A DNA stretch of 32,997 nt, taken from contig JAAZFE010000086.1 in the NCBI GenBank assembly GCA_012511885.1, forward strand, positions 1-32,997, in the 5' to 3' direction. The notes below the pieces were generated by a model. It had not been told where the DNA came from. It did not search any database and saw only the letters and a program-made list of their open reading frames with translations. Source of the stretch: Lentisphaerota bacterium. Its GTDB lineage: Bacteria; Verrucomicrobiota; Kiritimatiellia; CAIQIC01; Lenti-01. The position numbers were made by a program, and so were the translations under genes. Below are positions 24,129 to 31,347 of this stretch, in pieces (the first letter of the stretch is position 1; every line of letters begins with the position of its first letter).

Positions 24129-24198
24129 CCTCAGTTTGGGTGAGGACGGCCCCCGCCCGGGTCGCATGTGAGCCGGACTTGCCGCGTGAACGGTTTGG
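24129..24198. repeat. Degenerate dispersed TIR element, copy 4
   Basis: 24173-24189 (CCGGACTTGCCGCGTGA) matches the right-end core of copies 1 and 3. A CTCAGTTTGGGTGAG palindrome near 24131 resembles the left inner palindrome. It lies in the convergent gap between the SNF2 and permease genes, and no terminator is evident there. Confidence 0.5.
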
Positions 24199-25296
24199 CT
24201 AGCGGATGCGGCGCAGCATGACCAGGCCAAGGGTCAGGAAGACGCCGGGGGGCAGCCAGCCGGCCACCACGGGAGTCAGCAGTCCGCGCTTGCCGTAGGC
24301 CAGGCAGACCCCCATAAGAATATAATACCCGAAAAAGGTCATCAGCGCCAGGAGGATGCCCACACCCATGCCGCGGCGGCCGGTCTGCATGCCGAAGGGG
24401 ATGCCCACCAGAATCACGATGATGCACAACCAGGGCGCGGCGAGCCGATAGTGGAAGTCCACCATGTGGCTGTTGCGCTGCCGCTTGGAAATGCCCGGAT
24501 GGGCCTCGATGAAGCGCAGGATTTCGCGGGCGGAGCGCTCGGAGGAATCCTTGATCTCGTTGATGAAGTCTTGGGGCGTTTCCGAGAGCATGGGCATATC
24601 GAGATTGGGGGTGATTTCCACCGCACCCTTCGGGGCGTTGCTGGCGGTGAAGTATTGGGTTTCCACGTTTTCGAACCACCAGCAGCCGTCCAGCCAGCGT
24701 CCGCGGGCGGCCTTCATGGTGAATTCCTGGGTGGTGTCGGCGCGCTGCTGGGTCAGGCGCACGCCGCGCATTTCGTAGGAGGTGGCGGGGCGCGGGTCGA
24801 AGGTGTCGATGCTCCAGATGCGCCGGCCGGCGACATGCTTGTAGGCCAGGTTGGTGGCGAGGCTGGCGCGCTTGTTGCGGGCGGCGCCCTGCGTAGCGCG
24901 GAACTGCTGGGTCCAATAGGTGGCCCAGGGGTTGAAGCGCTCATTGACGGCCAGCAGGACCAGCGCCGAGATGACGCCCACCATCAGATAGGGGGCGATC
25001 AGTTGGGCGAGGCTCATGCCGCAGGCGCGCATGGCGGTGATTTCCGCGTTTTTGCCCAGTTGCCACATGGCATAGAGCAGGCCCAGCAGCAGGGAGACCG
25101 GCAGGAGATAGGGCAGATAGGTCGGCAGCAGGATCGCGTAGTAGAGCAGCACGTCGCCGGGGGGGGTGCCCGCCTCGACGAAATCCACGAAGTTGGAGAA
25201 CAGGTCAACGAGGATGACGATCAGCGAAAAACCGATGATGACATAGAGCCAGGGCCGCCAGAGATTCGAGAAGAGGTACTTTCTCAGGATCTTCAT
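24199..25296 (-). CDS. LptF/LptG family permease (YjgP/YjgQ)
   Basis: 365 residues. It is an inner-membrane half of the LptB2FG transporter that extracts lipopolysaccharide and starts its transport to the outer membrane. Three N-terminal TM helices (WLYVIIGFSLIVILVDLF, LLPTYLPYLLPVSLLLGLLYAMWQL, LIAPYLMVGVISALVLLAV) contain the family sequence GKNAEITAMRACGMSLAQL. A periplasmic beta-jellyroll follows (about 125-270), then three C-terminal helices with FHYRLAAPWLCIIVILVGIPFGM. Sequence alone does not decide LptF against LptG, and the partner is not in this window. ATG 25296 begins the typical MKILRKYLFSN. The zinc-ribbon gene upstream ends 60 bp before it; the two are probably co-transcribed. 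Confidence 0.92.
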   Translation of the reverse strand: MKILRKYLFSNLWRPWLYVIIGFSLIVILVDLFSNFVDFVEAGTPPGDVLLYYAILLPTYLPYLLPVSLLLGLLYAMWQLGKNAEITAMRACGMSLAQLIAPYLMVGVISALVLLAVNERFNPWATYWTQQFRATQGAARNKRASLATNLAYKHVAGRRIWSIDTFDPRPATSYEMRGVRLTQQRADTTQEFTMKAARGRWLDGCWWFENVETQYFTASNAPKGAVEITPNLDMPMLSETPQDFINEIKDSSERSAREILRFIEAHPGISKRQRNSHMVDFHYRLAAPWLCIIVILVGIPFGMQTGRRGMGVGILLALMTFFGYYILMGVCLAYGKRGLLTPVVAGWLPPGVFLTLGLVMLRRIR

Positions 25297-25356
25297 GGGA
25301 TCAGATGGTCCGGCTTGGCCGTGCCATGAGGGCGGGTCGTCCGCCTGGGGCGGGGG

Positions 25357-25683
25357 TCAAGGCGTCTTCGGCTCGTTGACGGGCTGCGGAGTGGGGCCGG
25401 GATCAATGCGCGTATCCACCCAGATGGAACCCTTGCCGCCGCAGCGGATGCATTCATCGCGGGCGGGCGGCTCGTTGTTGCAGCGGGGGCAGACGAGCTT
25501 TTCATAGTACTGCATGCTGCCGGCTGGCTTGTGGTCGAGGCGGCCGCTGGTGTGGAGATACCAGAAGAACAAGCCCAGAGCCAACGCCACGCCGGTGACG
25601 CCCCAGCGGTAGCGGAACTCCCGCCTGACTTTCGGCCGGCGGCGCAACTTGGCACTTGGAGATGTCGCAGTTGTTTCGGGCAT
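25357..25683 (-). CDS. Small membrane protein with DnaJ-type zinc ribbon
   Basis: 108 residues. A very basic N-terminus (KLRRRPKVRREFRYRW) precedes one TM helix (VTGVALALGLFFWYLH), so the N-terminus should be cytoplasmic and the rest outside. The outer part has two CxxC knuckles, CPRCNNEP and CIRCGGKG, the second matching the CxxCxGxG unit of DnaJ zinc fingers. A Pro-rich tail ends the protein. ATG 25683 has AGGAGG 7 nt upstream. It precedes the lptF/G-type gene on the same strand with 60 bp between them. I do not recognise a named family; a role in envelope protein folding or redox is a guess. Confidence 0.75.
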   Translation of the reverse strand: MPETTATSPSAKLRRRPKVRREFRYRWGVTGVALALGLFFWYLHTSGRLDHKPAGSMQYYEKLVCPRCNNEPPARDECIRCGGKGSIWVDTRIDPGPTPQPVNEPKTP

Positions 25684-25838
25684 GTCGGAGCCTCCTGGTT
25701 AGCTGGCGATAGAATCCGTAGTTGAGGGTGGGAAAGTCAAGCGCTATCCCGCTGTGGACCAAAATACTTTGGCCTGAATAAGTTATCCGGGTTGGGCACC
25801 ATGACAGGAGGCGGCGGGCTGCAGGCGGCCAAAGGCGC

Positions 25839-26429
25839 TCAGGGGGTGACGCGGATGCGCCAATCCTGGCCGTCGAATTCCTCGGAGGCCGACCAGATTT
25901 GGCCGAGTTGATTGGTGCGCGAGAAGTCGCCACCGGGGTTTTTGAGGAGATAGCGTTCGATGGTTTGATCGTCCTGGAACCCCTTGAGCTGGATGGCATA
26001 GAAGTTGTCGCCGGGCCGGGTGATTTGGGGGGGGATATCAATCCGCCAGAGGTCCAAGACCCGCGTGCCGGTTTCCGGATGGCCGCGGAAGGGGAGGGTG
26101 TCGGCATTGAGGTCGATGTTTTTGACCCAGGCGCCCATGATCCAGTTGGCGCGGGAGCCGTCCCACCAGCGCGCAAAGATTTGTTCATCCATGTCGCCCG
26201 CGAAATCCTTGTCGGTCAAGACATAAAGAGTGACGGTTGCGGAGGAGGAGACGGTTTCGACGCCGTTGGCCAGAAAGAACATGGTTTCGCCGGGAACCCG
26301 TTCGGTCATGCGCGCGGTATTGCCGGCGGAGTGATAGGCCCACTCGATCCGGATGTCGCCCGCCGGGGCCGGGAGCGTTGCGGCCAGCAGGATGGCGGTC
26401 AGCAAGAGCGTGGGTTTCAAGGATTTCAT
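25839..26429 (-). CDS. Exported hypothetical protein
   Basis: 196 residues. The signal peptide MKSLKPTLLLTAILLAATLPAPA is followed by a compact beta-rich domain with W-A-Y-H-S-A-G-N-T near its start, TLYVLTDKDFAGDMDEQI, RWWDGSRANWIMG, and a C-terminal EEFDGQDWRIRVTP. No Cys and no catalytic motif are seen. I do not recognise it. The track starts at GTG 26435, but that codon overlaps the Shine-Dalgarno GGAGG; ATG 26429 lies 5 nt after it and is preferred. It has its own good promoter. The 155-bp gap behind it holds a weak TIR-like sequence (CCTGAATAAG near 25773). Confidence 0.75.
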   Translation of the reverse strand: MKSLKPTLLLTAILLAATLPAPAGDIRIEWAYHSAGNTARMTERVPGETMFFLANGVETVSSSATVTLYVLTDKDFAGDMDEQIFARWWDGSRANWIMGAWVKNIDLNADTLPFRGHPETGTRVLDLWRIDIPPQITRPGDNFYAIQLKGFQDDQTIERYLLKNPGGDFSRTNQLGQIWSASEEFDGQDWRIRVTP

Positions 26430-26450
26430 GGGCACCTCCGAACGCTTTTC

Positions 26451-26479
26451 ATCTTAGGGGCGGGGCTCCGCCGGGTCAA
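26451..26479 (-). promoter_or_regulatory. Promoter for the exported hypothetical at 26429
   Basis: On the minus strand TTGACC (26474-26479) and TAAGAT (26451-26456) are exactly 17 bp apart. The leader would be about 15-20 nt with GGAGG in place. Confidence 0.6.
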
Positions 26480-26485
26480 GTCCGG

Positions 26486-26533
26486 CCTGAACGGCTCATC
26501 AGCTTGGATGAAGGCGGCGTCACATGATGCAGG
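26486..26533. repeat. Short TIR-like element, copy 5
   Basis: It begins CCTGAACGGCTCATCAGC, contains the palindrome-like TCATCAGCTTGGATGA as in the other copies, and ends ATGATGCAGG. It lacks the CCGGACTTG core, so it is a reduced or diverged copy. Confidence 0.4.
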
Positions 26534-26540
26534 GGGGGCA

Positions 26541-27302
26541 TCAGGCGCTTTGAGGCAGGGCGGGGCGGATCACTTCAAAGTCGCAGATCAGGGGCAGATG
26601 GTCGCTCAGGCGGACATCGCGGGCGACCTCGAAGTGGGTCACGCGGATTTCCGGCGAGTGCAGGATGAAGTCCAGTTGCCAGCGCGGCGAGCGGCTGGGG
26701 AAGGTGGGGGTGTTCAGGCCGTTGGCGGTGGCCAGGCCGAGGGCGTCCATGAAGTCTTGCAGTTCGACCCTGCCGCGGAAGGCGTTGAAGTCGCCGGCAA
26801 TCAGGTAGGGCTTGCGGGCGTTTTTGGCGAGGCGGGCGAGGTCGGCCAGTTGGGCCCGGCGGGTGCGCCGGCCGAGGGCGAGGTGAACGATAAAAATGAC
26901 CACATCCTCGAGCTCCAGCTCCATGACGAGGCGTTTGACGCCCTTGCGCAGGAAGTGGGTGCGCTCGCGGATGACGGGGCAGCCCGAGACGCAGGCATTG
27001 GCCTGCTGGCGCATGATGGGCAGGCGGTTCCACCAGGACCAATAGCCGTATTTCGAGCGGCAGTAGGAGCGTTTGCCCAGTTCGCGGGCGATGGTGTCGG
27101 CCTGGGAGCGGTGTTCGGCCCGGTAGGAGCCGGAGTCAATTTCCACCAGGCCGAGGATATCGGCGCGCTGCTCGCGGAAGAATTCGATCAGCGAATCCAG
27201 GTTGCGGCTGGTGCGGCGGAAAAAGCCGCCAAAGGGGAACGGCAGATGAAACCGGAATCCGCTTCCGGTGGCATAGCGCATGTTGTAGAGCATCAGTCGC
27301 AT
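26541..27302 (-). CDS. Endonuclease/exonuclease/phosphatase (EEP) family protein
   Basis: 253 residues, no signal peptide. It is a metal-dependent phosphohydrolase of the EEP fold (DNase I, exonuclease III, inositol phosphatase relatives). The catalytic set is complete: Asn in LYNMRYATG (N-terminus), Glu in ILGLVEIDSGSY, His in FIVHLALG, Asp/Asn in IAGDFNAF, Asp in QLDFILHS, and the terminal SDHLPL. An unusual Phe/Gly-rich insert (RFHLPFPFGGFFRR) follows the first motif. The substrate could be a nucleic acid, phospholipid or sugar phosphate; sequence does not decide. ATG 27302 has GGGGA 5 nt upstream and its own promoter. Confidence 0.88.
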   Translation of the reverse strand: MRLMLYNMRYATGSGFRFHLPFPFGGFFRRTSRNLDSLIEFFREQRADILGLVEIDSGSYRAEHRSQADTIARELGKRSYCRSKYGYWSWWNRLPIMRQQANACVSGCPVIRERTHFLRKGVKRLVMELELEDVVIFIVHLALGRRTRRAQLADLARLAKNARKPYLIAGDFNAFRGRVELQDFMDALGLATANGLNTPTFPSRSPRWQLDFILHSPEIRVTHFEVARDVRLSDHLPLICDFEVIRPALPQSA

Positions 27303-27328
27303 GGTTGTCCCCGCATCAATTGGCCGAC

Positions 27329-27357
27329 AACCTATCGCCTTTTGCCCGGGAGTGCAA
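27329..27357 (-). promoter_or_regulatory. Promoter for the EEP gene
   Basis: On the minus strand TTGCAC (27352-27357) and TAGGTT (27329-27334) are 17 bp apart. Confidence 0.45.
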
Positions 27358-27441
27358 GCGTTTTACCAACTTTTTCCGGGCAACACACTCAACCTCATGG
27401 AGGAGATAGCCGTAGGAGATAAAACAAAAGAGAAAAAAGGG

Positions 27442-27468
27442 TTGCAATCGCACCCCGGTTGTTATAGG
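27442..27468 (+). promoter_or_regulatory. Possible promoter for the 27572 gene
   Basis: TTGCAA (27442-27447) and TATAGG (27463-27468) are 15 bp apart, shorter than usual. The leader would be about 100 nt. Otherwise the divergent gap 27303-27571 has nothing recognisable. Confidence 0.3.
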
Positions 27469-27571
27469 AAAGGTTGTCCACACCGGGTTGTGCGGCGCTT
27501 GGCGCTGTCAGGACCGGCGGGCGTTCGTTTGTGATCGGGCGAAACGAGTTGATTTGGGTTGGAAAGGACTG

Positions 27572-28402
27572 ATGATGAAAACAGGTCATGCTGGCAAAAG
27601 AGCCGAAGCCGCGTTGGGGGCGTGGATTCTGATCGGGCTGTTGGCGGCGCTTTGTCCCGCCGGGGCGTGGGCGCAGGGCGCGCCGCCGGAGGTGATGCCG
27701 CTCGAGCTGGCCCGCTACATCGCTTTGGAGCATGTCCACGCGAACAACCAGCCGTTTGCCTGGGAGCAGGCGGCGCACCGGGTGCTGGTGGACATCGAAG
27801 GCCAGCCGACGGCCCATGCCTTCCTGTTTGCCAAGGCGGGGGGAGTATTGAGCGGTGCGGATTCGTTGGCCGGCCACGTGGCGGCCAAGGCGGATGCTGA
27901 TCCCGACGAGCTTTATGCGTTCAACGATGTGGCCACGGTGATTACTGGCGCCACGGACGATTCCGCGCTGATTCTGCGCCACTTCCGGGGAATCCCGGAG
28001 TTCTGGGTCGAGGCCATCCGCCAGGATGCCGCCCGCGGCGCCGGTTCGCGTGAAAGTACGCAGGTGATCATGGTGACGCCGATGGATTTTCGACTGGTGG
28101 CGGTGGAGGCCGGACCCGGCGTGAAGGCGATGGCACCGGCGGGGCGTCCGGAGCCGGTGGCGCTCGCGAAACAGGCCACGACGGTGGAAACCCATTCGGG
28201 CAAGAAAGAGAAGGTAGGCGCGCTGCGCCAACAGGCCATGAAGCGGGAGGCGGCCGACCAGAAATGGCTGGCCGCGGCGGACCCGGAGCTGCGCGGCGCC
28301 ATGCGTGCGGCGGCAGAAGAAGCCGCCGCCGACCGGCGCTCCCGCTGGCAGGCCAAGCGCGATGCCTGGGAAGCCGCCCAATCGCAGGGAGGCACGCCAT
28401 GA
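27572..28402 (+). CDS. Exported hypothetical protein with charged C-terminal helix
   Basis: 276 residues from ATG 27572 (a second ATG follows directly at 27575). GGAAAGG precedes it by 4-7 nt; the track start at 27488 is less likely. A signal peptide ends near GAWAQGAPP. The body has mixed alpha/beta predicted structure with LARYIALEHVHANNQPFAWEQAAHRVLVD and VIMVTPMDFRLVAVEAG. The last 70 residues form a long Lys/Arg/Glu/Ala helix (KKEKVGALRQQAMKREAADQ to the end), a likely coiled coil. No known family is recognised. The stop overlaps the ATG of the lipase gene (ATGA), so translation is probably coupled and the two may work together outside the cytoplasm. Confidence 0.7.
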   Translation: MMKTGHAGKRAEAALGAWILIGLLAALCPAGAWAQGAPPEVMPLELARYIALEHVHANNQPFAWEQAAHRVLVDIEGQPTAHAFLFAKAGGVLSGADSLAGHVAAKADADPDELYAFNDVATVITGATDDSALILRHFRGIPEFWVEAIRQDAARGAGSRESTQVIMVTPMDFRLVAVEAGPGVKAMAPAGRPEPVALAKQATTVETHSGKKEKVGALRQQAMKREAADQKWLAAADPELRGAMRAAAEEAAADRRSRWQAKRDAWEAAQSQGGTP

Positions 28403-31260
28403 AACGCTTCCTCTTCACCACCCTGCTGCTCGCAGGCGTTTGCGCCGGTGCGTTGAATGCTGGCGCGACGGAATACAAGCGCGACTGGCAAACCGCCGGC
28501 ACATCCTCCATCACTATGCCCATGGGTGCGCACAAAACCCAGGTGACCGGTTTCAATCTTCCACGCGTCACGAGCTATCAAGTCGAGTGGTTTGTCAGCT
28601 ATGATGGCGTCAACTGGACACATGTCAAAACCTCGAGCCTGGGCATAACCCTTGCTTGGGGAACCCTCGAAATAGACTGGGATGGATACCGCTTCCAAGT
28701 CACAGGCGACGACTATCTGTATAACCTCGATGACCATAAAATTTATGTCGCCGCCGACGTCTATAAAAGCGGCGCATTCGATAAAGAACACATCTGGGTC
28801 ATCCAAGGCCAAGCCCTCGTAGACGCCTATTGGCTGATGCCGCTGGATGTTTCCGACGGCGATTTGGTCACCATGCGCGTGGAGACGGTCGGCATCCCGG
28901 TTGGTACTTATTGCTCCTTCGAAATCTATGAGGACGACGGCTGGTTGTTTGACGACAAGGTGGACGGCACTTTTTACGGACAGGTCTATCAGGCGGGCGA
29001 CGGCAAAACCTATGCCGACGCCACCTGGGTCGCCGAATGGCAGGAGGACCAGTGGGGCGATCCTGAATTCTATTTCAAGGTCTCCTACGGCGACATGGAA
29101 ATCACCTCCTCCAAGGACGACAACAAGGAGCTGATCGTCCGCAAAAACCGCCAAACGCCCAGCACGCAGCACGGCGATTTCTATTACTCGACCGGCGCCG
29201 CCACCGCCAAGGCCGCGCTCACCGACGAGCGCATCCCGCTGATCCTGATTCACGGCGCCAGCGGCGACTCCAAAACCAATTCGCTCAACTACTGGTATGG
29301 CTGGGCCAACGGCGACATGAGCCCCGCAAACGCGCAGTTGGGCCTGCTCAACCAATCGGGCATGAACAGCAAATTCCGCGTCTATCGCTACGTCTATGAC
29401 TCGCGCCGACCCATTTCAGCCAACGGCACGGAGTTCGCCCAATTCGTCAACAACTTCTGCGCGAACAATCCGGCGTTCGCGGAGCGGCAGGTGGTGGTCA
29501 TGGCGCACAGCATGGGCGGACTCGTCAGCCGATACGCCCTCAACACCAACCCCGATTTCCGCGCGCGCGTCCACCGTCTCATCACCCTGGGCACCCCGCA
29601 CCACGGTTCGCCGCTCGCCAACCCCTCGTGGGTCAAACAAGCCGACACCAGCGGCATCATCGAAAACATTGTCTCCAGCTTCTATCACTCCAACTTCGGC
29701 GGCACCGAAGGCGACTTCGACCTCGCGTGGTACAAAGCCACCGATTTGCCTGTTTCCGCGCGCTACGGCAACTCCGACTACCAGTGGGTCGTCGACAAAG
29801 GCTATTTCGTCAAAACGCTGCTCGACAACAGCCTGACGACGCCCTTCACCGGCAGTGCCCCCATGATGGCAACCAACGCGGATCCGAAAATCATCGCCTA
29901 CTCCGGCAGTTTCACTTCGGAGGTGTCAGGCGAAGGCAAGAACTGGCCCGACGCGGTGAAGAGCGATGTCACCCAAGTCACCAAGTCCGACCACTACGGG
30001 CTGTATGTTCTCAAAAATGTTCTCGGCGATATGCAGTGGAGCAACGGAGTTGCCATTGGCGCCAACGACGGAATGGTCACCGTGAACAGCGCTCAATTGG
30101 CCGGGCATTCTCAGGTCGAAAATATTCATTTCGATCCCAGTGTTGAACCCGTGGATCACGCCTCCTATCTCGATGTGCCCTCGACCATGGACTATGTGGC
30201 GCAGCGACTGCTCACGATGGCCAAGGTGACCATCTCCCCTGCCAACGCCATCAACGCAGGGGCGCGCTGGCGCATTGCGGGCGGCGCTTGGCAAAAATCG
30301 GGCGTGAGCCTCAACGCGCTCAAACCCGGCACCTATACCATCGAATTCAAGGAGGTGGCCGGCTGGGTCAAGCCTGCCAACCGCTCTATCACGGTCTCCC
30401 ACAACGAAACCACCAGCCTGAATGGTAACGCGGCTGCCTACCAGCTTGCGCCCGTGATCAGCGTCACACCCGCCAGCCTCAGCTTTGGCAGCGTGGCGGT
30501 AGGGGCGACCAAGGACCTCTCGTTCACCGTGCAAAACACCGGCGGCAGCACCCTCACCGGCATTGCCACCGTCAGTGCCCCCTTCTCCGTCGTGTCCGGC
30601 GGCTCCTATTCCATCGCGGCAAACGGTTCGCACACCGTCACCATCCGCTACAGCCCGACGGAGGCCGGCTCGCACAGCGGCAGCGTGAGCTTCACAGGCG
30701 GCAACGGCGCCACGCGCAGTGTCAGCGGATCAGGCATTCAGCCCGCGGTTCTCGAGGTGACGCCGGACAGCCTGGACTTCGGCATAATTGAAGTGGGCGC
30801 CAGCGCGGAGCTGACCTTTACGGTGAGCAATGCCGGTGGAGCTCCACTATCTGGCGGCGCGAGTGCGAGTCCTCCGTTCTTCATTGTGTCGGGCAGCCCA
30901 TACAGTTTGGGGGCAGGCAGCAGCCAGTCGGTTGTAGTGCGTTACAGTCCACAGACTGCGGAGCCGCACCAAGGTGGTGTGACGTTTGCCGGGGGTAACG
31001 CCACCATCAAGATGGTGTCTGGCCGGGGGGTGCGTTCGGTTGGGCTTAGCGCGGACAGTCTCGTGGAAAACGGCCAGGGCATTGCCATCAGTTGGCCCAG
31101 CGAACCGGACCGGCGCTATACCCTGCTGTGTTCGAGCAATTTGCTGGAAGGGTTTTATATCCGCGCCACCAACATTGCGGGCGACGTGAGCTCGACGACC
31201 TTCTGGGACGATTTTGAGGATCACGACCAGCTTTACTGGCGCATCGTGGAAGAAGAGTAG
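28399..31260 (+). CDS. Secreted alpha/beta-hydrolase (lipase/esterase) with Hydin-type repeats
   Basis: 953 residues. After the signal peptide (MKRFLFTTLLLAGVCAGALNAGA) come about 240 residues of beta-rich sequence, then an alpha/beta-hydrolase domain: LILIHGASGDS (oxyanion loop, about 285), nucleophile Ser near 370 in VVVMAHSMGGLVSRY, LGTPHHGSPLA, a candidate acid in GANDGMV (about 556), and a candidate catalytic His in PVDHASYL (about 586). This matches PGAP1/lipase-type hydrolases. A PEGA-like domain (about 608-677) and two ASPM/SPD-2/Hydin-type beta domains (about 687-780, 785-877) follow, then a terminal module ending YWRIVEEE. It probably hydrolyses lipid or ester-linked polymers outside the cell. 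Codon use of the first 2.3 kb is C-rich, unlike its surroundings. Confidence 0.88.
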   Translation: MKRFLFTTLLLAGVCAGALNAGATEYKRDWQTAGTSSITMPMGAHKTQVTGFNLPRVTSYQVEWFVSYDGVNWTHVKTSSLGITLAWGTLEIDWDGYRFQVTGDDYLYNLDDHKIYVAADVYKSGAFDKEHIWVIQGQALVDAYWLMPLDVSDGDLVTMRVETVGIPVGTYCSFEIYEDDGWLFDDKVDGTFYGQVYQAGDGKTYADATWVAEWQEDQWGDPEFYFKVSYGDMEITSSKDDNKELIVRKNRQTPSTQHGDFYYSTGAATAKAALTDERIPLILIHGASGDSKTNSLNYWYGWANGDMSPANAQLGLLNQSGMNSKFRVYRYVYDSRRPISANGTEFAQFVNNFCANNPAFAERQVVVMAHSMGGLVSRYALNTNPDFRARVHRLITLGTPHHGSPLANPSWVKQADTSGIIENIVSSFYHSNFGGTEGDFDLAWYKATDLPVSARYGNSDYQWVVDKGYFVKTLLDNSLTTPFTGSAPMMATNADPKIIAYSGSFTSEVSGEGKNWPDAVKSDVTQVTKSDHYGLYVLKNVLGDMQWSNGVAIGANDGMVTVNSAQLAGHSQVENIHFDPSVEPVDHASYLDVPSTMDYVAQRLLTMAKVTISPANAINAGARWRIAGGAWQKSGVSLNALKPGTYTIEFKEVAGWVKPANRSITVSHNETTSLNGNAAAYQLAPVISVTPASLSFGSVAVGATKDLSFTVQNTGGSTLTGIATVSAPFSVVSGGSYSIAANGSHTVTIRYSPTEAGSHSGSVSFTGGNGATRSVSGSGIQPAVLEVTPDSLDFGIIEVGASAELTFTVSNAGGAPLSGGASASPPFFIVSGSPYSLGAGSSQSVVVRYSPQTAEPHQGGVTFAGGNATIKMVSGRGVRSVGLSADSLVENGQGIAISWPSEPDRRYTLLCSSNLLEGFYIRATNIAGDVSSTTFWDDFEDHDQLYWRIVEEE

Positions 31261-31335
31261 GGGAGGGCAGGCGGGGGGCGTTGGTGATGCGCGGCGGGGG
31301 GGGGAAATAAGACTGGCGGCAGTGGCGGGGGCGTC

Positions 31336-31341
31336 TATACT
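31336..31341 (+). promoter_or_regulatory. -10 box placing the start at the ATG (possible leaderless gene)
   Basis: TATACT (5 of 6 to consensus) ends 6 bp before the ATG at 31348, so the transcription start would fall on the start codon. The -35 region 17 bp upstream (CTGGCG) is poor. No Shine-Dalgarno is visible before the ATG. Confidence 0.4.
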
Positions 31342-31347
31342 GGGCGC

